Shown here: piece by piece, positions 1-7,302 of the stretch | How the letters are laid out: each line of letters starts with the position of its first letter | How positions within the stretch are numbered: the first letter of the stretch is position 1 | Source: Anaerolineae bacterium | Lineage (GTDB): Bacteria > Chloroflexota > Anaerolineae > B4-G1 | Length of the DNA: 23,388 nt | Reading direction: 5' to 3' | Assembly: GCA_030612585.1 (NCBI GenBank) | Contig: JAUWNP010000058.1 | Coordinates: forward strand, 1-23,388 | Program-made: the position numbers and the translations under genes | Notes under the pieces: generated by a model | Told to the model about the DNA's origin: nothing | Databases searched by the model: none | What the model saw: only the letters and a program-made list of their open reading frames with translations

Positions 1-123
1 AAGAAGGTTTTAGCCTGGTGTAAGGAGGAGTTGGGACGTTCTGTTCAAGCAAAGAGACGGGATGTCTTTGCTTCCCATAGCAAATCTGAACGAAAATGGG
101 ATCGAGCGTGGGCAGCCGTTTGA
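1..123 (+). CDS. C-terminal fragment of an unidentified ORF, possibly a transposase
   Basis: An open frame enters from the left edge and stops at TGA 121-123, giving 40 residues rich in Lys, Arg, Ser and Trp (it ends ERKWDRAWAAV). I do not recognise the family. It is on the opposite strand to the whole neighbouring operon, and it ends about 10 bp from the point where the adjacent permease gene loses its family sequence. That arrangement is what an insertion sequence sitting inside the permease gene would produce, and a basic, Trp-containing tail fits a transposase. This is inference from position and composition only. A chromosomal rearrangement or a chimeric contig would look the same from inside the window. 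Confidence 0.35.
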   Translation, partial: KKVLAWCKEELGRSVQAKRRDVFASHSKSERKWDRAWAAV

Positions 124-130
124 CCAATTT

Positions 131-850
131 TCACCACCCTACCCCCATGGTGCCATTGACAATGATAGGGCCTACGGAGTTGGGCAGGATGTGACGGAAC
201 ATAATCCTCAGGTCTGACGCCCCATAGGCATGTGCTGCCATGATAAATTCCTCGTGTTTGATGCTTAGAAAGAGAGCCCGTACCAGGCGAGCCACGGACA
301 TCCAGGACATTGCACCGATAACAAGCACGATGCTTGCTACCCCTCCCTGTAAGAAAGGGATTTGGGTTTGTCGCAGCAGGGATGAGAGCAAGATCAGTAC
401 GAATAAACTTGGAAAGCAGAGTAAGAAATCGGTGAAGCGCATAAGCACGTTGTCTACCACTCCCCCGCAATAACCGGCTGTGCCGCCGACAATGGTACCA
501 ATAACAATGGCGGTGAGCATGGCCAGGATACCCACACTCAACGAGATGCGTCCCCCGTGAAGGATGCGGGCCATCATGTCCCTGCCGATTCTGTCGGTGC
601 CCATGGGATGGGCCAGCGAGGGCAGCTGCCATCTGTTGATCACATCAAGCGTTTCTGGGTCGTGGGGCCACAGAGGCGCAAAGACGGACATGAGCGCAAT
701 GACGAGCAATATGCTTGATCCGACGATCGCCAGAGGGTGACGTCTGAACTGCCTCCAAACTGTGCCCAGCATGGTCTCAGGAGGACGTCCCCTGCTCAAT
801 GGCCCGTGTTCTTCCCCTGCAATGGATTTGACGGTGGGCGACCGGCTCAT
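131..850 (-). CDS. ABC transporter permease, DppC/OppC family, C-terminally truncated
   Basis: Inner-membrane permease of a family-5 (dipeptide/oligopeptide/nickel-type) ABC importer. It has the N-terminal OppC-type helix (HPLAIVGSSILLV), the conserved HPMGTDRIGRDMMAR segment, several hydrophobic helices, and the EAA loop that contacts the ATPase (EEFIMAAHAYGASDLRIMFRHILPN). I place the start at ATG 850 because AGGAGA lies 6 nt upstream; an in-frame ATG at 880 overlaps the dppB stop by 8 nt but has a poor ribosome-binding site. The protein is about 239 residues instead of roughly 280-300. Family sequence is intact to VNGTMGVG and then meets TGG TGA, and no other frame restores the expected AILTESALSFLGLG-type ending. 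The last transmembrane region is therefore missing, so the product is probably non-functional. No transporter ATPase gene is visible in the window. Confidence 0.85.
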   Translation of the reverse strand: MSRSPTVKSIAGEEHGPLSRGRPPETMLGTVWRQFRRHPLAIVGSSILLVIALMSVFAPLWPHDPETLDVINRWQLPSLAHPMGTDRIGRDMMARILHGGRISLSVGILAMLTAIVIGTIVGGTAGYCGGVVDNVLMRFTDFLLCFPSLFVLILLSSLLRQTQIPFLQGGVASIVLVIGAMSWMSVARLVRALFLSIKHEEFIMAAHAYGASDLRIMFRHILPNSVGPIIVNGTMGVGW

Positions 851-872
851 ACGGTTCTCCTGCTTAGATTTT

Positions 873-1847
873 TCACTCATATCTAATCCGTGGATCCAGG
901 TAGGCGTACAGGATATCGGCCAAAAGGCTGGACAGGATGATCAGCACCGCGCTGACCATGATCACGGCCATGAGAACTGGGTAGTCGCGGCGCTCGGCAG
1001 ATCGAAAGAACAGACGTCCCATACCTGGCCACGAGAAAATTTGCTCGGTGTACAGGGCTCCGCTGAAAAGAAAGGGCAGGTCCATGACAATGATGGTGAC
1101 GAGGGGGATGGCTGCATTCTTGAGCGCATGTGTATAGATTACCGTCCTTTCTGCCAACCCCTTGGCCCGCGCTGTCCGAATATAGTCCTTGTTAATGATG
1201 TCCAACATACTGGACCGCAAGTAGCGAGAATACCATGACACCCACGCCAGGCCAAGGGACGTGGCTGGCAGGATCAAGTGTTTGATGCGATCAACTATGC
1301 TAAAAGGCTGTCCCATAGTATACATCCCCGCGGCCGGGAGAAGTCCTTTGCCAGTGACAGGATTCTTCAGCCAGGCGTAAAAGACCAACATAAGGACCAA
1401 TCCAATCCAGAAGACGGGCAATGCCTGGCCGGCAAAGGACAGGCCCGTGATAACCACGTCCAAAACAGAATACTGTTTCACCGCCGACAAGACGCCGACA
1501 GGTATGGAAATAAGCAAGACGACGACAAAGGTGAATGTCATCAGATACAGGGTAGCAGGTAAGCGGTCACCGATCTCTACCAGAGCGGGCCGTTTGGTAT
1601 CGTAGGAATGACCGAAATCACCATGTAAAACCTTCTCCAGCCATCGCAGGTACTGGATATGCAAAGGCTGATCCAGTCCCAGCTTGGCCTGCAAGTTCTC
1701 CAGAGCCTCAGGCGTCAGGTTAGGATTCTTCCCATAGACACCCATGGGGCCGCCTGGCACAAGTTGAATCAGGCCAAAAACGCAGATGCTCACCAGAAAC
1801 AGAAGCGGGATGGCCTGGAGTAGCCGGCGGATGATATAACGACTCAT
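873..1847 (-). CDS. ABC transporter permease, DppB/OppB family
   Basis: Inner-membrane permease of a family-5 ABC importer, 324 residues, which is the usual length. It begins with the typical MSRYIIRRLLQAIPLLFLVS helix. It carries the periplasmic LGLDQPLHIQYLRWL region and HGDFGHSYDTKRPALVEI, followed by several membrane helices. The cytoplasmic EAA loop is YIRTARAKGLAERTVIYTHA, and the protein ends with the family-typical LADILYAYLDPRIRYE. AAGGAG lies 7-8 nt upstream of the ATG. It directly precedes the DppC-like gene, and the two permeases would form the heterodimeric channel served by the solute-binding lipoprotein encoded upstream at 2931-4691. The substrate cannot be read from the permease; family members carry peptides, nickel, sugars and betaine-like compounds. 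Confidence 0.93.
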   Translation of the reverse strand: MSRYIIRRLLQAIPLLFLVSICVFGLIQLVPGGPMGVYGKNPNLTPEALENLQAKLGLDQPLHIQYLRWLEKVLHGDFGHSYDTKRPALVEIGDRLPATLYLMTFTFVVVLLISIPVGVLSAVKQYSVLDVVITGLSFAGQALPVFWIGLVLMLVFYAWLKNPVTGKGLLPAAGMYTMGQPFSIVDRIKHLILPATSLGLAWVSWYSRYLRSSMLDIINKDYIRTARAKGLAERTVIYTHALKNAAIPLVTIIVMDLPFLFSGALYTEQIFSWPGMGRLFFRSAERRDYPVLMAVIMVSAVLIILSSLLADILYAYLDPRIRYE

Positions 1848-1949
1848 TTATCAACTCCTTGGGTAATCGTTCGCCCCGTTGTCCTGTTCTGCTGCCGCTG
1901 GTATTCTCCCTCTCCTCGCCGCATCTGCCGCTGAACCAGCGACCGCCAT

Positions 1950-2591
1950 TCATATCCCTCCGCCTCCCCGCAGCCGCCGGTAGTATGAATGGCTGGTGTA
2001 GAGGGTGGCAGCGGGGTTGTGCCCCGTCACCCGGTCCTTGGCCACCAACACCGTGACCGGGGCCTCGGAATGCCGGAAGAAGAGGCTATCGTGTCCCACG
2101 CACAGCCCAACAGCGATGTTCAACCTGGTCCCGGCCTCGTTGAGCAACTGGGCCTGGCCTACCGGATTGCACAGCGCCTCAAATTGGCCGGGATGAATCT
2201 TTTCCCCATCGGCCAGACCGATCTCCTCTTTGGGGATTGATCCCATTTTGCAGCATACGCTGAACACCTCGAAGCCGTTGGCCTCCAGGATCTCCTGCAA
2301 CAGCCTCGCCTCCCGGATGAGTCCAACACAACTAGCGATGCCCAGCCGCCTGATCGCCAGCCGCCGGGCGAAACTCATTATCTCCTCGACCCGAGTCTCC
2401 TTGCAGTAGCCCGCCGCCTCGGTGCGCGCCGCAGCCTGGGCCAGGTCTCGCGTCTCCTGGTCGCCATAGGCAGCCCGGGCCTGGGTCAGGGCTTGCGTCT
2501 CCTGGGACATCGGGCAGAAAGAGGGATAGGGTTTGCCGCCCGGTTCTTCACAACAGGCTTGCACGCGACAAACGGCGCATCTCAGTTCCAT
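1950..2591 (-). CDS. DUF1847 cysteine-rich, probably metal-binding protein
   Basis: 213 residues matching the DUF1847 family as I recall it. The N-terminus has a Cys cluster (C5, C8, C13, C14, C26), followed by the conserved blocks ASCVGLIREARLL, CCKMGSIPKE, CNPVGQAQLLNEAGT and VGLCVGHDSLFF, then KDRVTGHNPAATLY. Members are annotated as predicted metal-binding proteins, often found in anaerobes; no biochemical role is firmly established to my knowledge. AGAGGAC precedes the ATG. The gene sits inside the transporter part of the operon, between the binding protein and the permeases. This suggests a link to corrinoid, metal or cofactor handling for the methyltransferases upstream, but that is speculation. 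The family call is good; the function is unknown. Confidence 0.8.
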   Translation of the reverse strand: MELRCAVCRVQACCEEPGGKPYPSFCPMSQETQALTQARAAYGDQETRDLAQAAARTEAAGYCKETRVEEIMSFARRLAIRRLGIASCVGLIREARLLQEILEANGFEVFSVCCKMGSIPKEEIGLADGEKIHPGQFEALCNPVGQAQLLNEAGTRLNIAVGLCVGHDSLFFRHSEAPVTVLVAKDRVTGHNPAATLYTSHSYYRRLRGGGGI

Positions 2592-2609
2592 GTCCTCTCA
2601 CTCGCTTTC

Positions 2610-2876
2610 TTATGCAGAGCGGATGGCAATCTCCGGCGGACGTGCAAGTGTATTGACGAGTGCGGCGTGTCGCGTCACACCCATCAGCCTTCGTTTCGCT
2701 GCCTCAGCCGGCCCCGGCTCAATGTGGAGCGTCGCCCTCATCCCGCCGACGCAGCGGGGGCGCTCCAGTTCCTCGTACTCCAACTTCACGCTCAGGCGCT
2801 CAAACAGTATGCCACGCAGCCAACACGTGAGAGAACCTAGCCAAGATTGCTTGACTTGTCCCTCACTTACCTCAAA
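2610..2876 (-). pseudogene. OsmC-like protein, C-terminal half only
   Basis: The frame contains a stretch resembling the second half of OsmC/Ohr-type proteins: a helix, then ERLSVKLEYEELERPRCVGG, MRATLHIEPGPAEAAKRRL and a final AALVNTLARPPEIAI. This is close to the family's C(L/P)VHNTLTHPPEI ending, except that the redox-active Cys position appears as Ala. OsmC proteins are usually about 130-140 residues; here only about 70-80 look like the family. The frame extends upstream only into a hairpin (2893-2919) that belongs to the end of the preceding gene. I find no plausible start codon or ribosome-binding site for a full protein. It lies 18 nt before DUF1847. Best read as a 5'-truncated remnant; a short functional peptide cannot be excluded. 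Confidence 0.5.
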
Positions 2877-2892
2877 AGTTTGGTGATTGGTT

Positions 2893-2919
2893 GGGGAGAG
2901 GCGGCAAGCCGCCTCCCCC
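2893..2919 (-). terminator. GC-rich hairpin after the solute-binding protein gene
   Basis: Inverted repeat GGGGAGAGGCGGC / GCCGCCTCCCCC with an AA loop and a single bulge, 12 bp downstream of the binding-protein stop codon. There is no T-run on either strand, so it is not a classical intrinsic terminator. It may attenuate transcription or protect the 3' end of the abundant binding-protein message relative to the permeases, as is common in binding-protein operons. Confidence 0.5.
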
Positions 2920-2930
2920 ACAGACCAACC

Positions 2931-4691
2931 TCATTCCTCGATGTACCAGTTTTCGGCATCCCAGCCAAAGACAGCGTAGGGCATAAAGGCCTCGTTGGCC
3001 TGCCAGCCTTTCACCCTTGGGCTGCTGGCGGAAGGACTCGTGCCCACGCCAATAATCCACTCCGAGAAGATCTCGTTGCGAATCTTCCTGGCGATGTTGC
3101 AGTAGGCCTCTTTACGCGTCGCCACGTCCGGCGTGCTGCCGGCGATCTTTAGCCACTCGTCGATCTCCTCGTCCGAGATACGCGTGCAGTTAAAGCCACC
3201 GGGGTTTTCCTCCGTCGGAATCCGCCACGTGGCATAAAAGTCCTCAGCCTTCGAGTGAGGATCGACACCCAGCTCATAGTCCCAGAAGAGGATGTCGAAC
3301 TCACCCTTGCGGGCCGGTGAGCCCTCGCCGTAGGTCCCGTAGAGGATGGTGGGCTCAAAGTTCTGGACATAGACGTCAACGCCAACGGCTTTGAGCTGTT
3401 CCACCGCGACCACCTCATTGTCCTCGACGCCCCAGCCTGAGTAGGTGCTGATCATCAGCCGCATGGGAGCGCCTTCCTCGGCATACATGCAGCCGTGGCA
3501 CTCGCGAACGCCGTCGCCGTCCTCGTCTGTCCAGCCCGCCTCCTCCAACAAGGCCATGGCCTGGTCCGGATTGTACTCGTAGGGCTCCAACTCGTCCTCG
3601 CAGTTGTAAGCACCGCGGTAGAACATGGAATGCACGAGCACGGGCTCAACGTAGTTGTACGTGATCTCCTCTTTGTTGAACGCGTAGAAGAGTGCCCCGC
3701 GGACCCTGGGGTCGCCCAGGATGGGATGCGGATTGGCCGGAGGCGAGGCCCGATCATCACCAAACTCACTCAACTTGAATTGGATCCGGTACCAGTAAGG
3801 AGAGGGACTGAGCTGTACGGTCATACCCGCCTGACTCATCTGATCGACGTATTCTGAGTCCAGCCAGTGGTGCATGTCGTTCTCTCCAGCGAGTAACATC
3901 TGGCGCTGAGTTTCCAGCTCGAAGACGATGGGGTAGTAGATCTTATCCAGGTACGGTTTCCCCTCCTCGTGCCAGTAGGGATTCCGCTCATAGGTCATGT
4001 GATCCGCCGCCACCCACTCCGTCAGCATGAAGGGGCCATTGGTCGGATTGAGCGTGCGGTTCCACTCCCAGTTCCCCATGTCTGCCGGCTCTCCGGCGCT
4101 CATGGGCAGAAGTCCCAGCGCGAACTGGGTGATCCAGGCGGCGTAGAACTCGGAATAGTGAACCACTGCCGTGACCTCGTCTGGCGTCTCGATGTCTTCG
4201 ATGAGGTCAAAGCCCATTGTCTGTGTGGCTGTGCTCTCCGGGTGAAAGACCGCTTCCCAGGTAAACTTGACGTCGTCGGAGGTGAGCGGCGTGCCGTCGG
4301 ACCACTTCAGTCCTGGCCGCAGTCTCCAGGTGATGATCTTGCCATCCGCAGATACGCCGCCGTTCTCCACGGTTGGGATCTCGGCCGCCAGCGCCGGGAA
4401 CCAGTTGCCATCAAGGTCCACGCCGACCAGCCCCCTTTGCGCCAGGGCAATGCAGGCACGGGCGATGGCCTCGGAGGCTATGTAGGGGTTCATGGTGTTG
4501 GGCTCCATGTCGGCCATGACGATGGAACCACCACCCGATTCTTCCACTGGTGCTTCTGTCGGCGCTTCTGCTGGCGCTTCTGTTGGCACCTCTGGTGGCG
4601 CCGTCGTGGCCTCAGGGGTCGATGTGGCACAGGCGGAAAGCAGCATTGATGCCACAACGAGAATACTGATTGTTATGACTAGCCGTTTCAT
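2931..4691 (-). CDS. ABC transporter solute-binding lipoprotein, family 5
   Basis: Extracytoplasmic receptor of the importer, 586 residues. The N-terminus is a lipoprotein signal (MKRLVITISILVVASMLLSAC) with lipobox LSAC and the lipidated Cys at residue 21. A Thr/Glu/Ala/Pro linker with repeated PTEAP units follows (about residues 22-52). The SBP_bac_5 fold then begins, with NTMNPYIASEA, the conserved WRLRPGLKWSDGTPLTSDDVKFTWE signature, and a C-terminal half typical of the family. GGAGGA is located 7 nt upstream of the ATG. A 103 bp spacer separates it from the UroD-like gene upstream. The partner permeases lie further downstream (873-1847 and 131-850), separated by DUF1847 and an OsmC-like fragment. 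Ligand is unknown; the enzymes in the same operon point to a small N-acyl, amidino or N-methylated compound, by inference only. Confidence 0.93.
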   Translation of the reverse strand: MKRLVITISILVVASMLLSACATSTPEATTAPPEVPTEAPAEAPTEAPVEESGGGSIVMADMEPNTMNPYIASEAIARACIALAQRGLVGVDLDGNWFPALAAEIPTVENGGVSADGKIITWRLRPGLKWSDGTPLTSDDVKFTWEAVFHPESTATQTMGFDLIEDIETPDEVTAVVHYSEFYAAWITQFALGLLPMSAGEPADMGNWEWNRTLNPTNGPFMLTEWVAADHMTYERNPYWHEEGKPYLDKIYYPIVFELETQRQMLLAGENDMHHWLDSEYVDQMSQAGMTVQLSPSPYWYRIQFKLSEFGDDRASPPANPHPILGDPRVRGALFYAFNKEEITYNYVEPVLVHSMFYRGAYNCEDELEPYEYNPDQAMALLEEAGWTDEDGDGVRECHGCMYAEEGAPMRLMISTYSGWGVEDNEVVAVEQLKAVGVDVYVQNFEPTILYGTYGEGSPARKGEFDILFWDYELGVDPHSKAEDFYATWRIPTEENPGGFNCTRISDEEIDEWLKIAGSTPDVATRKEAYCNIARKIRNEIFSEWIIGVGTSPSASSPRVKGWQANEAFMPYAVFGWDAENWYIEE

Positions 4692-4794
4692 GTTTGCTCC
4701 TCCTTAATTCGGTTAGCTTCTTAATCCTGACCCAATACAGACAATCGTTCAGTCTCAACTCTTCCCGTTATCACCCCCTTTCTCTCTCTGCAAA

Positions 4795-5943
4795 CTACTG
4801 CACAGGATATTGTCCATGGCTCAACGCTGCCTCAAACATCGCGCAGACGTTCTCAGGAGGTACGTCAGGTTGGATGGCGTGTACAGCGGCCAGCAAGTAG
4901 CCGCCGCCCGGTGCCAGTTCTCCAATGCGACGTCGCACCTCCTCCCGCACCTCTTCCAGCGTCCCTCGTGGGAGCACGCGCTGGGTGTCTATGCCCCCGC
5001 AGAAGCAGAGCCGGTCGCCGAACTCTCGCTTTAGCCGTCGGGGATCCATGTCCCTGGCACTGACCTGAACCGGGTTGAGCACGTCCACTCCGATCTCAAT
5101 AAGGTCTTCTATTAGTCTGTAGACGCTGCCACAGGAATGCAGGTACAGATGAGCATCCGTCAGGTTGTGGATCAGGGAGTAGTACTCCCGCATGTATGGC
5201 TTGACCATTTCGCGGTACATCCTGGGAGAGATGAAGGGACCGGTTTGCATACCCAGATCGTCCCCCAGCCGAAATATATCGATGTAGTCTCCCACCTCGC
5301 GCAAGAACTGCGCGGTCGTGGCCTTCGCCAAATCAGTCAGGCGACGAAACAAGGCGTGGGCCATCTCTGGATTGCCTGCCAGATCCATCATGAACTCTGG
5401 CATGCCTCGCAGGCAATACGCCAATTCGAAAATCGAACTGGGGCCTCCTGGGATTCCAACAATTGCATACTGGCCTTCCCGGCGCAACTGCCGGGCTCTG
5501 TCGGCCAGGCCACTCAGGTCTAGCATCATCTCGGGGTCCGGCCAGGGATACTCCTCCACATCCTTGGGCGTGAGCGCTCCTTGCAGGGGCTGCGAGATCA
5601 TGTCATAGTAATACCCACCGGGAAGGCGCTGATAAGTGATGCCCCACAGATCGGTGAACGAATCACCTGGGCCGTCTACGGGAGCACAGCGGGCAGAGAC
5701 CGGACACACCAGAGGCCGAAGGTCGGCTTGAAAGTATGCCATGACCTCCTCGTCAATGCGAGCGTACTGGAAGGCACGATCGAAAAGCCTCGTCTTGCTA
5801 TCTATCCCCAGGTGCTGCTTCAGGTTCTCATACGCCGGCACGAGCATAGACGTGGCCCCTTCTGCTCCAAAGGCGATCGGCACACGATCCGGCTCCTCAT
5901 GGTTCAGGGCCAACGAGACCCTTTCCCGGCTGGTCAATTCCAT
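4795..5943 (-). CDS. Uroporphyrinogen decarboxylase-like (MtaA/CmuA-type) methyltransferase
   Basis: About 382 residues with the UroD/MtaA TIM-barrel fold: N-terminal LTSRERVSLALNHEEPDRVPI, a central segment with RLGDDLGMQTGPFISPRMYREMVKPYM, and YLHSCGSVYRLIEDLIEIG. The H269-x-C271 pair plus C313/C315 (LCFCGGID) matches the zinc/thiolate-activating H-x-C...C pattern of methylcobamide:thiol methyltransferases, and true haem-pathway UroD enzymes lack it. It therefore probably moves a methyl group between a corrinoid protein and a thiol or tetrahydrofolate acceptor, in the cytoplasm. The start is ATG 5943, preceded by GGAGGA; a GTG 21 nt upstream overlaps that site and is less likely. It follows the HOT gene by about 25 bp. 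An MttB-like partner is encoded upstream, but no corrinoid protein gene is in the window. Confidence 0.85.
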   Translation of the reverse strand: MELTSRERVSLALNHEEPDRVPIAFGAEGATSMLVPAYENLKQHLGIDSKTRLFDRAFQYARIDEEVMAYFQADLRPLVCPVSARCAPVDGPGDSFTDLWGITYQRLPGGYYYDMISQPLQGALTPKDVEEYPWPDPEMMLDLSGLADRARQLRREGQYAIVGIPGGPSSIFELAYCLRGMPEFMMDLAGNPEMAHALFRRLTDLAKATTAQFLREVGDYIDIFRLGDDLGMQTGPFISPRMYREMVKPYMREYYSLIHNLTDAHLYLHSCGSVYRLIEDLIEIGVDVLNPVQVSARDMDPRRLKREFGDRLCFCGGIDTQRVLPRGTLEEVREEVRRRIGELAPGGGYLLAAVHAIQPDVPPENVCAMFEAALSHGQYPVQ

Positions 5944-5968
5944 TTCAAACTTCCTCCAGATCACCAGG

Positions 5969-7246
5969 TTACCAGCACGTCATAGAGTCCAGGAAGATCT
6001 GCTTGAGCTCCGCTGCACCGGCCGGACGTGGCGCAAGTTTGGTGACACGGTGCTGGGGCAACGTGCCGGCGACCAGTTGATCCACGTCATCCGGTCCGTA
6101 GCCCACAGCGCTCAGTCCATTGGGCATACCGGTCCGACGCATCAAATCGACAATCGCACCGGCGAGCAGTTCACCGGCGTCTTCTGGGTCCACGTCGGAT
6201 GTGTCCACACCCATCAACTGAGCAGCGTAGAGATGGCGCTCTGGATTTGCCGGCGCGGTAAAGCGAAACACGGCGGGAGCGTTGAGAGTGACGGCCATGC
6301 CGTGCGGAATGATGGGGTGATCCGGCGGATACTCCTCAGGCACAAAATCGCGCACCATGCCAGACACCGGATACGACATCCCATGTGGCAGATGAACGCC
6401 AGCATTCCCGAAGCCGATGCCCGCAAAGGAGGCTGCGAGCAACATCTGACCGCGCGCTTCGTCGTCAGAGAGGTCTTCAATCGCACGGACAATGTTCTGA
6501 GAAACCATCTCAATCGCCCGCGAGGCCCACACATCGCTGATCGGGTTAGATCCCTGATAAGCAGGCCGCAAGCCGGGATGTTCAGGCGCTGGCCGTTGGT
6601 GAAACGGAAGCGCCGTGAGCGACTCCAGCGCGTGGCACAACACATCCAGACCCGTGCAAGCCGCTACCATCCTGGGAAGCGTGCGGGTGTTATTGGGGTC
6701 CACAATGCCCATCACCGGGCGCAGCGCGCGATGGGCAATGCCTGTCTTGGCGTGCATCTCCAAGAGATCGAAAATCGCCACGCCGGTTGTCTCGCTGCCC
6801 GTACCTGCTGTAGTGGGTATGGCAATCAGAGGCTTCAGTTGTCCCGGGATCGGGCGGCCCTCGCCGATGGGTGGATTAACGTAGGCGAGGAAATCCGCCG
6901 GATAGGTGGCGTACAAGTTAGCTGCCTTGGCTGTGTCCACAGTCGAACCGCCACCGACAGCGACGTACCCATCGAACTGACCGCCCGTCGCAAATTGAAT
7001 GGCTTCTTTGAAGGAGACGTCCGTGGGCTCGATGTGCACACGGTCAAAGAGCACGGCGTCGATCCCCTCTGCCCGTAACGCTTCAAGTGCGATAGAGACC
7101 GGCTCGCTGTCCGCCAGGTTGGGATCGGTCACGACCATCACACGCCTGGCGTCCAACTGTTTCATGTCGTACCCCACTTCGCGTGTGACGCCGGGACCAT
7201 ACTTGATGCTGGACGTATCCATCATAAAAGCAGTTTCACTTGTCAT
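5969..7246 (-). CDS. Iron-containing alcohol dehydrogenase, hydroxyacid-oxoacid transhydrogenase (HOT/ADHFE1-like)
   Basis: About 425 residues of the Fe-dependent alcohol dehydrogenase superfamily. The similarity is specifically to the ADHFE1/HOT branch: SIKYGPGVTREVGYDM near the N-terminus, VHIEPTDVSFKEAIQFA, nucleotide-binding VAVGGGSTVDTAKAANLY, PTTAGTGSETTGVAIFD, PAYQGSNPISDVWA, FAGIGFGNAGVHLPHGMSYP and a C-terminal GTLPQHRVTKLAPRP. Metal-ligand candidates are in DVLCHALE, HLPHGM and IIPHGM. The characterised reaction is oxidation of 4-hydroxybutyrate to succinate semialdehyde coupled to reduction of 2-oxoglutarate to D-2-hydroxyglutarate, with tightly bound nicotinamide. The start is ATG 7246, with AGGTGA upstream; a GTG at 7255 has no such site. 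In the operon an aldehyde product could pass to the AOR. Substrate in this organism is inferred, not shown. Confidence 0.88.
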   Translation of the reverse strand: MTSETAFMMDTSSIKYGPGVTREVGYDMKQLDARRVMVVTDPNLADSEPVSIALEALRAEGIDAVLFDRVHIEPTDVSFKEAIQFATGGQFDGYVAVGGGSTVDTAKAANLYATYPADFLAYVNPPIGEGRPIPGQLKPLIAIPTTAGTGSETTGVAIFDLLEMHAKTGIAHRALRPVMGIVDPNNTRTLPRMVAACTGLDVLCHALESLTALPFHQRPAPEHPGLRPAYQGSNPISDVWASRAIEMVSQNIVRAIEDLSDDEARGQMLLAASFAGIGFGNAGVHLPHGMSYPVSGMVRDFVPEEYPPDHPIIPHGMAVTLNAPAVFRFTAPANPERHLYAAQLMGVDTSDVDPEDAGELLAGAIVDLMRRTGMPNGLSAVGYGPDDVDQLVAGTLPQHRVTKLAPRPAGAAELKQIFLDSMTCW

Positions 7247-7302
7247 TGGCTTCACCTTTCAGATATTGGAATGTGTTCGGGTGCAGCGACAGCCCATTCC
7301 TG

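Noticed and set aside
45..632. A 195-codon minus-strand frame overlapping the permease
   Set aside because: Checked as a possible frameshifted C-terminus for the permease; its translation lacks the expected membrane helix and conserved residues.
5741..7078. A 445-codon plus-strand frame spanning the UroD-like and HOT genes
   Set aside because: It crosses two well-supported minus-strand genes and their ribosome-binding sites, and its translation resembles no protein family.
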